64,000 nt of DNA from Bradyrhizobium sp. NFR13 (GTDB taxonomy: Bacteria; Pseudomonadota; Alphaproteobacteria; Rhizobiales; Xanthobacteraceae): positions 558,001 through 622,000 of the forward strand of contig NZ_FOTP01000003.1 of assembly GCF_900114605.1 (NCBI RefSeq), given 5' to 3'. Every line of letters starts with the position of its first letter. The stretch's first letter is position 1. Positions 57,008 to 64,000 of the stretch are shown piece by piece. The position numbers and the translations under genes are program-made. The notes beneath the pieces are model-generated. The model had not been told where the DNA came from. It worked only from the letters and a program-made list of their open reading frames with translations, and did not search any database.

Positions 57008-57257
57008 CGGGGAATAGGAAAAAATGTTTAGGCACTGTCTTGCCGCCCCACACTGTCATTCCGGGGCGACTGCGCGCCTTCGCGCAGGCGAACCCGGAAT
57101 CTCAGCATGTTCAGCGCAAAACAGTCAAAGATTCCCCGCCACTCCAAGTGGAGTGGCTGAGGTTCGCGCTCTGCCGGCTTCGCCGGCGACGCACGCCCCG
57201 GAATGACGAGCTTGGATCAAGATTCCCTGCCGGGGAACGACGGTGGAGGTCTTCGCC

Positions 57258-57977
57258 CTACCGCCCCTTCTCCTTCCGCCACGCCGCGAAATCCACCAGC
57301 GTCTGCTCGTCCGTCGCCGGATAAAGCCCGAAGATACCCTTGCCCTTCTGCACCTGTTCGGTGACGAAATCCTCGAAGGCGGTCATCTCGAAGGCTTCGT
57401 TGGCGATCTCGTCGGCCAGATGCGCGGGGATGACGATGACGCCGTCGCTGTCGCCGAGGATCACGTCGCCGGGAAATACCGGCGCATCGCCACAGCCGAT
57501 CGGGCCGTTGATCTCGATGGCCTGATGCAGCGTCAGATTGGTCGGCGCGCTCGGGCGATGGTGATAGGCCGGAAAGCCGAGCTTCGCGATCTCCTGGGAA
57601 TCGCGGAAGCCGCCATCGGTGATCACGCCGGCGACGCCGCGCTGCATCAGCCGCGTCACGAGGATCGCGCCCGCGGACGCCGCACGCGCATCCTTGCGGC
57701 TGTCCATCACGAGCACCGCACCGGGCGGGCAATCCTCGACAGCCTTGCGCTGGGGATGCGAGCGATCCCTGAACACGTCGAGCTTGTTGAGATCCTCGCG
57801 CGCCGGCATGTAGCGCAGCGTGAAAGCCTCGCCGACCAGCGTCGGCTGGTCGGGTCCGAGCGGATGAACATCCTGGATGCATTGCGTGCGGAAACCGCGC
57901 TTGTAGAGCGCGGTGGCCACGGTGGCGGTGGAGATGGTCTTGAGTTTGGCGCGGGTCGCGTCGCTGAGCTTGGTCAT
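57258..57977 (-). CDS. RraA-family protein (aldolase/lyase-like)
   Basis: 239 residues from ATG 57977; a GTG at 57989, directly after the dehydratase stop, would add four residues. RraA/HMG-aldolase fold motifs: GVITDGGFRDSQEI with the arginine and aspartate pair, and GDVILGDSDGVIVIP. Many members are not RNase E regulators but metal-dependent pyruvate aldolases, oxaloacetate decarboxylases or sugar-acid lyases. The adjacent IlvD/Edd dehydratase favours a role on a 2-keto-3-deoxy sugar acid. Confidence 0.92.
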   Translation of the reverse strand: MTKLSDATRAKLKTISTATVATALYKRGFRTQCIQDVHPLGPDQPTLVGEAFTLRYMPAREDLNKLDVFRDRSHPQRKAVEDCPPGAVLVMDSRKDARAASAGAILVTRLMQRGVAGVITDGGFRDSQEIAKLGFPAYHHRPSAPTNLTLHQAIEINGPIGCGDAPVFPGDVILGDSDGVIVIPAHLADEIANEAFEMTAFEDFVTEQVQKGKGIFGLYPATDEQTLVDFAAWRKEKGR

Positions 57978-57989
57978 GGGATCACTCAC

Positions 57990-59729
<1,740 letters not shown>

Positions 59730-59752
59730 AATTCCATCCCTGTTTCTTTTTG

Positions 59753-59778
59753 CTTTGGCACGACTTACTTTTGCACGA
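59753..59778 (-). promoter_or_regulatory. Direct repeat upstream of the dehydratase
   Basis: On the minus strand TCGTGCAAAAG (59778-59768) and TCGTGCCAAAG (59763-59753) form an 11-base direct repeat with one mismatch and a 15-base period, 24 bases before the ATG. A TTGACT lies upstream. It may bind a regulator or be a chance repeat. Confidence 0.35.
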
Positions 59779-59826
59779 TGCGAACCAGTCAAGCCGGTCG
59801 AGTGTGCCGGATTCGACTGTAGCGGT

Positions 59827-60339
59827 TCAAGACCGCCTGGCCAATGTCCGGTCCGGCGTCTCCGCATCTGCCAGCCGATGCGCTTCCAGTGCCTCGGCAT
59901 AGAGCGCGAGACCTTCGGCCACCTTCTGACGCTGGGCCGGAGCCAGTTGCTGCAAGGCATTGGTGACCTGCCGTTGCCCATAGGCCTCGATCGCCTCGCG
60001 GGTACGCCGCCCCTTGGCCGTCAGCAGCAGCCGCTTGACGCGGCCGTCGCCGGCACTGGCGGCTTCCTTCAATTCGCCTGCGTCGATCAGCTTGCGGATC
60101 ATCCGGCTGACGCTGGATTTCTCCAGGCCGAGAAACGCGGATAATTCGACTGCGGTCATCGCCTCGCGCGCGCCGATCTCCAGCAGCGTATGCACCGCCG
60201 ATGGCGGATAGTCGGTCGCTGCAACCGTTGCCTGCATGAAACCGAGTTCGCGCACCATCAGACGCGACGCGGCGCGGATGTGATCAATCAAATCGGCGTC
60301 AATATCGGACAATCGCAGGCTCCTTGACGATAGTTGCAT
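59827..60339 (-). CDS. MarR-family transcriptional regulator
   Basis: 170 residues from ATG 60339. Winged HTH in the middle: TAVELSAFLGLEKSSVSRMI, then LIDAGELKEAASAGDGRVKRLLLTAKG (the wing). A palindrome covers its own start codon, indicating autorepression. It is divergent from an SDR and upstream of the dehydratase, so it probably governs the whole catabolic locus with a sugar acid or aromatic acid as ligand. Confidence 0.92.
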   Translation of the reverse strand: MQLSSRSLRLSDIDADLIDHIRAASRLMVRELGFMQATVAATDYPPSAVHTLLEIGAREAMTAVELSAFLGLEKSSVSRMIRKLIDAGELKEAASAGDGRVKRLLLTAKGRRTREAIEAYGQRQVTNALQQLAPAQRQKVAEGLALYAEALEAHRLADAETPDRTLARRS

Positions 60340-60349
60340 GATACAACTA
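60331..60349. promoter_or_regulatory. Palindromic operator over the marR start codon
   Basis: TAGTTG (60331-60336), seven bases, CAACTA (60344-60349). The perfect 6-bp arms and 19-base total match typical MarR operators. It covers the MarR ATG and lies 55 bases before the SDR start, so a bound dimer could block both directions. Confidence 0.65.
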
Positions 60350-60403
60350 TATTGCTGACGACGAATAACGACCGTGTTAGCACGATCCGTGCAAGGAATG
60401 ATC

Positions 60404-61189
60404 ATGACAACCAGCGCTGCCCAGTTCCGCCCCCGCGACCGCATGGCCGGACGCATCTGCCTCGTGACCGGCGGCGGCACCGGCATCGGCCGGGCGGCTG
60501 CGCTGCAGATGGCGCAGGAAGGCGCGGTTGCGGTGGTGATCGCAGGCCGTCGCGAGGCCGAGGGACAGGCCGCGGCCGAAGACTGCGGCCGGTTCGGCGC
60601 CAAGACACTGTTCGTGCGCACCGATGTGACCGAGGAGGCCGAGGTCGCCAGCCTGGTGCAGGCCGTGATGTCCCGTTTCGGGCGGCTCGACGTGGCCTTC
60701 AACAATGCCGGTTATCAGGAACGGCGCGCGCCGGTCGAGCAGCAGACAGAGGCGGTCTATGACACCGTGTTCGATGCCAATGTCCGCTCGGTGTTTCTTG
60801 GCCTGAAGCATCAGATCCAGGCCATGGAACTGAATGGCGGCGGCCGCATCGTCATCAATGCCTCGGTGAGCGGCATCCGCAATCCCAATCCCGGCCTCGC
60901 GCTATATTCCGCATCGAAAGCGGCGGTGATCTCGCTGATGCGTTCGGCAGCGATGGAATGCGGGCCGCGCGGCATCCGCATCAATGCGGTGGCACCAGGC
61001 CGCGTCGTCACCGACATGATGCTCGCCTCGGGGATCGCCGACATGTCGGCTGTGGCCGCCGGCCTTCCGATCCGGCGTATGGGCCAACCGCACGAAGTCG
61101 CCGAAGCCGTGGTGTGGCTCGCGTCTGACGATGCCGGCTACATCGTCGGCCATGTGCTATCAGCAGATGGCGGCTTCAGCGCGACCTGA
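60404..61189 (+). CDS. SDR-family oxidoreductase
   Basis: 261 residues from ATG 60404, which has AAGGA six bases upstream; the ATG at 60398 is too close to it. TGGGTGIG nucleotide motif, NNAGYQ, serine in NASVSGI, and the YSASK active site; ends AGYIVGHVLSADGGF. It may oxidise a sugar or sugar acid in the same pathway as the dehydratase. It is controlled by the divergent MarR by position. Confidence 0.93.
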   Translation: MTTSAAQFRPRDRMAGRICLVTGGGTGIGRAAALQMAQEGAVAVVIAGRREAEGQAAAEDCGRFGAKTLFVRTDVTEEAEVASLVQAVMSRFGRLDVAFNNAGYQERRAPVEQQTEAVYDTVFDANVRSVFLGLKHQIQAMELNGGGRIVINASVSGIRNPNPGLALYSASKAAVISLMRSAAMECGPRGIRINAVAPGRVVTDMMLASGIADMSAVAAGLPIRRMGQPHEVAEAVVWLASDDAGYIVGHVLSADGGFSAT

Positions 61190-61525
61190 CGGCGGCCGCG
61201 CATCATTGCGTTGCAACAGACGAGCGGGACTGCAGAGCAGCACCGTGTGACTTGCAACAGCCAGGCCCTTGGCAACGTCCTTGCCATCGTCAAAGATCAC
61301 AAGCCGATTGCCAAAGCCACCGCGACAGGTCAGCCTGAGGCGATGGAGATGGATCTGCGCGTCGCGCTCTGCCACTGCGCAACATCGACGCATGTCATGA
61401 CGATCCGGAGTATCTGACCGACCAACGACATCACACACATAATCCGGCAACGACCGGGCGGACGAAACGGATGCCTGCATCAATGACAGGCACCGCAAAG
61501 GGGAAAACACAGGGAGGAAGTCAAG
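61190..61525. other. Intergenic region before the LIV-type transporter
   Basis: 336 bases. It holds a short inverted repeat TGCCTG (61472-61477) / CAGGCA (61487-61492) and GGGAGGAAG just before the transporter ATG. Short frames on both strands look non-coding; I see no recognised gene. Confidence 0.45.
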
Positions 61526-62725
61526 ATGAGCATTTCTCGTCGTGGTATTCTATTGGGCGGCGCCGGCGCACTCGGCGCAGCCACATTTCCACTCGCACGT
61601 CCCGCCATTGCGCAATCATCCGAACCGATCAAGATCGGCTGGCTCGCGGCCATGACCGGGCCAAGTTCGGCGCCGACCGTCGGCTTCAACCGCGGCGTCA
61701 CATTTGCCACGGAAGCCATCAATGCCGCCGGCGGCGTCAAGGGCCGCAAGATCGAGATCATCACGCGTGACACGCAGGGCGATCCAACCAAGGCCGTCAA
61801 CGCCACGCAGGAACTAATCAGCCAGGCCAAGGTCCATGCGATCTGGGGGCCGGTGAATTCAGGCGAAGCGCTGGCGACCACGCCACTGATGGCGCGCGCC
61901 AAGATGCCCGACCTGCATCCCTGCGTGGTCGATACGCTGATCGACCCCGCGAAATTCCCCGCCGCATTCCGCATCGCGCCGTCGAACGGCCAGTGGGACG
62001 ACGCCGTCAGGAACTACTGTCTCAAGGTGCTGAAAGTCAGCAAGATCGCCGTGATCGGCGACACCACCGGCTACGGCGTCACCGCGGTGAAAGCCTCGGT
62101 CGAGGCCTTCAAGAAAGACGGCGCCGATGTCGTCTACAGCGCCAATATCGACGCGACGCAGCCCGACATGACGCCGGACATGCTGCGCGCCAAGAATGCC
62201 GCTGCGCAGGTCATCGTGGTGTGGAGCGTCTCCACCGGCATGGAAGCGCGCATGTTCAACACCCGCGCGTCAATGAACTGGGACGTTGCCTTTGTCGGCC
62301 ATCCCTCGCTGGCATCCGGCGAACTCGCCAGCCTGATCGAGAAGCCGGCGAACTGGGAGAAGGTCTACGCCATCGGCTACAAGAGCTGCAGTTATGACTC
62401 CGCCGGCAAACTGCCTGCCAAGAGCCAGGATCTCGTCGATCGCCTGAACAAGGCCAAGGTGCCGCTGAACGATACGCTGCTGTGGTGGATCGCCGGCGGC
62501 ATCGATGCCGTCGAACTGATCGCTAGGGCTGTCGAGGCCAGCGGATCGACCGACAGCGAGGGCATCGTCAAATACTGGAACTCGCTGTCAAAATATCCCG
62601 GCTATTTCGGCAACTATTCGTTCTCACCCACCCAGCATAACGGCTATCCGACCGACGAGATCGTCATGTCGGAAGCGCGTTCCGCCAAGAACGGCACCTT
62701 CGCCCTCGCCCCCGGCTACTCATAA
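61526..62725 (+). CDS. LIV-type ABC transporter substrate-binding protein
   Basis: 399 residues with a twin-arginine-like signal (SRRGILLGGAGALGAATF, cleavage near AIA-QS). The mature part is a periplasmic amino-acid-type binding protein (KIGWLAAMTGPSSAPT, then GPVNSGEALATTPLM). In this locus the ligand is more likely an organic or sugar acid than leucine. It starts the transporter operon completed by two permeases. Confidence 0.94.
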   Translation: MSISRRGILLGGAGALGAATFPLARPAIAQSSEPIKIGWLAAMTGPSSAPTVGFNRGVTFATEAINAAGGVKGRKIEIITRDTQGDPTKAVNATQELISQAKVHAIWGPVNSGEALATTPLMARAKMPDLHPCVVDTLIDPAKFPAAFRIAPSNGQWDDAVRNYCLKVLKVSKIAVIGDTTGYGVTAVKASVEAFKKDGADVVYSANIDATQPDMTPDMLRAKNAAAQVIVVWSVSTGMEARMFNTRASMNWDVAFVGHPSLASGELASLIEKPANWEKVYAIGYKSCSYDSAGKLPAKSQDLVDRLNKAKVPLNDTLLWWIAGGIDAVELIARAVEASGSTDSEGIVKYWNSLSKYPGYFGNYSFSPTQHNGYPTDEIVMSEARSAKNGTFALAPGYS

Positions 62726-62746
62726 GCCGGCGCGAGGACGACCAAC

Positions 62747-63604
62747 ATGCTCGGCTCGATCATAGCTTCCGGCCTCGCAGCGGGCGCGATCTATGCGCTC
62801 GTCGGCATCACCTACAACACCATGTTCTCGACCTCGCGGGTGATGAGTTTCACCGCCGGACAGCTCGCCATGCTTGGCGGGGTGTTCGGTTCGCTGTTCA
62901 TGCTGAAAATGGGGATGCCGACCCTGGTCGGCTTCGCCCTGACGCTGGTCGCCTGTGCGATCATCGGCGTTATCACCGAATTCGTCGCGGTGCGGCCGGT
63001 GCTCAAAAGCCTCGAACAGCATCTCTATGTGCTGTCGACGCTGGCGCTGGCACTGATGATCCAGCAGGTCACCGCGATCAAATGGGGCACCGAGCCGCAG
63101 CCCTTCCCGCGCATCGTCGGTCTCGGCACCGGCGTGTGGGACGAAAAATTCTGGCTGCCGGTGGTGGCCTGCGGCCTCACCATCTTGGGCCTCGAATATC
63201 TCTATCGCCGCACGCTGGTCGGCCATGCCTTCATGGCGATCGCGGAGGATAATTTTGCGGCGCGTGCGCTCGGCCTGCCGGAGCGTAACCTGCGCGTGGC
63301 GAGCTATGCCCTCGCCGGCGTGATTGGCGGCGTGGCGGGTTTCGCCGGCGGCGAACTGATGCTGGCCTTCTTCGCCAATGGCGCGCTGCTGAATTTCTAC
63401 GGCTTCGTGCCGGTGGCGCTCGGCGGCCTTGGCAATAATCGCGGCGCGCTGATCGGCGGCCTCGCGCTCGGCCTGTTCCAGCAGGCAGCCAATTTCCTGG
63501 TCGGCGGTATCTTCTCGTCGGTCGCGGTGTTCGCGATCTTCATCATCGTGCTGCTGGCAGCGCCTTCGGGCCTGTTCGGCTCGGCCACCGCGCGGAGGGT
63601 GTGA
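62747..63604 (+). CDS. LIV-type ABC transporter permease (LivH-like)
   Basis: 285 residues, about eight membrane helices. GLAAGAIYALVGITYNTMF is the LivH start and the EAA-like segment (ARALGLPERNLRVASYALAG) contacts the ATPase. It pairs with the LivM-like permease, whose ATG shares one base with its stop (TGATG). Confidence 0.94.
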   Translation: MLGSIIASGLAAGAIYALVGITYNTMFSTSRVMSFTAGQLAMLGGVFGSLFMLKMGMPTLVGFALTLVACAIIGVITEFVAVRPVLKSLEQHLYVLSTLALALMIQQVTAIKWGTEPQPFPRIVGLGTGVWDEKFWLPVVACGLTILGLEYLYRRTLVGHAFMAIAEDNFAARALGLPERNLRVASYALAGVIGGVAGFAGGELMLAFFANGALLNFYGFVPVALGGLGNNRGALIGGLALGLFQQAANFLVGGIFSSVAVFAIFIIVLLAAPSGLFGSATARRV

Positions 63605-64000
63605 TGACGGCGATCACCGACATCTCGACATCGCGCGAGGGCACAGCCAGACATTCCGTGCTGCCGGCGCTGCTGCCATTCATCGGCGTATTCACGCTGG
63701 CGATGATCCTGCCGTTCGTCAGCAACGACTACTGGGCGCTGATCGGCACCCGTGCGGCGATCTACTGGGTGCTGGTGGCCGGCCTCAATCTCGTGGTCGG
63801 CTTCGCCGGCCATCTCGCCATCGGCTATGTGGCGCTGCTGACGCTCGGCGCCTACACGACCAGCGTGCTTGCTGCCGGCAATGTGCTGCCGCCGGTGCCG
63901 ATCTACGGCGCGCTGATCATCGCAAGTTGCGTCGGCGCGGTGTTCGGCGTGATCGTCGGCCTGCCGGCGATGCGGCTGCGCACCTTCTATTTCGCCATGA
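63604..64000 (+). CDS. LIV-type ABC transporter permease (LivM-like), 3' truncated
   Basis: 132 codons are visible, beginning MTAITDISTSREG and running past GLNLVVGFAGHLAIGYVAL, the LivM hallmark; the rest is beyond the window. The ATPase genes (livG/livF type) are expected next. Confidence 0.9.
   Translation, partial: MTAITDISTSREGTARHSVLPALLPFIGVFTLAMILPFVSNDYWALIGTRAAIYWVLVAGLNLVVGFAGHLAIGYVALLTLGAYTTSVLAAGNVLPPVPIYGALIIASCVGAVFGVIVGLPAMRLRTFYFAM

Larger units (their letters stand above)
56441..57243 (-). repeat. Long inverted repeat, copy B (about 800 bp)
   Basis: Reverse-complement counterpart of 1193-1980. Reading the minus strand from 57243, it has the same order: REP-type palindromes, the promoter at 57007-56980, the body, the hairpin at 56622-56582, and a GC-rich end. 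Indels in the middle shift the reading frame relative to copy A. Its inferred transcript runs leftwards toward the 3' end of hemE, just as that of copy A runs toward the 3' end of the GGDEF/EAL gene. Confidence 0.88.

Noticed and set aside
1193-57243. The repeat pair as ends of one composite transposon or genomic island
   Set aside because: The 54 kb between them holds core genes (dxs, hemE, hemF, xseB, fbp), no transposase or integrase is seen, and composition does not change at the boundaries.
61160-61510. 116-codon minus-strand frame between the SDR and LIV-type genes
   Set aside because: It overlaps the SDR end, lacks any family resemblance or ribosome-binding site, and its composition looks non-coding.

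Overview
The window looks like chromosomal DNA of an alphaproteobacterium of the Bradyrhizobium / Rhodopseudomonas / Afipia / Tardiphaga group (Nitrobacteraceae). This is inferred from high GC coding sequence, many GTG/TTG starts, TTGxCx-N16-TATA-type promoters, the intergenic palindromes typical of that group, and gene content such as LIV-type and peptide ABC importers, several LysR regulators, and Cache-type chemoreceptor and GGDEF/EAL signalling. The genus cannot be fixed from sequence reading alone. No tRNA, rRNA, CRISPR array, prophage, transposase or replication origin was seen. Gene density is about 90 percent.

Layout. 1-1152 is the end of a 5'-nucleotidase-type metallophosphatase. 1193-1980 is copy A of an approximately 790-bp repeat; copy B lies inverted at 56441-57243. 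2020-12445 is mostly housekeeping and signalling: a GGDEF/EAL protein, a histone-deacetylase-like deacetylase, xseB, a membrane-embedded alpha/beta hydrolase, dxs, a deoxyribosyltransferase, and tlyA overlapping a RumA/TrmA-like RNA methyltransferase. 12513-22510 is a lipid/small-molecule metabolism stretch: epoxide hydrolase, AidB-like acyl-CoA dehydrogenase, two SDRs, an enoyl-CoA hydratase, two LysR regulators, a GNAT, a DUF1127 protein, a metallo-beta-lactamase-fold hydrolase and a CinA-C protein.

22518-31738 is a peptide/amide import locus: a binding protein, two permeases and two ATPases on the minus strand, with an amidase and an AtzG-like small partner placed between the ATPase genes, plus a second, paralogous binding protein facing the other way. 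31839-38121 holds an alpha-glucosidase, arginase, glycogen debranching enzyme and a transglutaminase-like protein. 38184-46207 has an ABC exporter, a Crp/Fnr regulator, a lone receiver-domain protein, a chemoreceptor and a UvrD-like helicase. 46204-48829 is a LysR regulator divergent from an MhqO/MhqD-like dioxygenase-esterase pair. 48885-56340 has a ThDP enzyme, fbp divergent from cbbR, and a heme group (heme oxygenase, hemF, hemE). 57258-64000 is a probable sugar-acid catabolic locus: RraA-family aldolase/lyase, IlvD/Edd-family dehydratase, a MarR regulator with a palindromic operator on its own start codon, an SDR, and a LIV-type ABC importer cut by the window edge.

The most unusual signal is the inverted repeat pair. 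In both copies a TTGACA-N16-TATATT promoter is intact while its spacer has diverged, and a two-tier hairpin downstream is intact while its connecting bases have diverged. The reading frames through the copies are not conserved end to end. This pattern favours a repeated, transcribed structured RNA (or a mobile element carrying one) over a protein gene.
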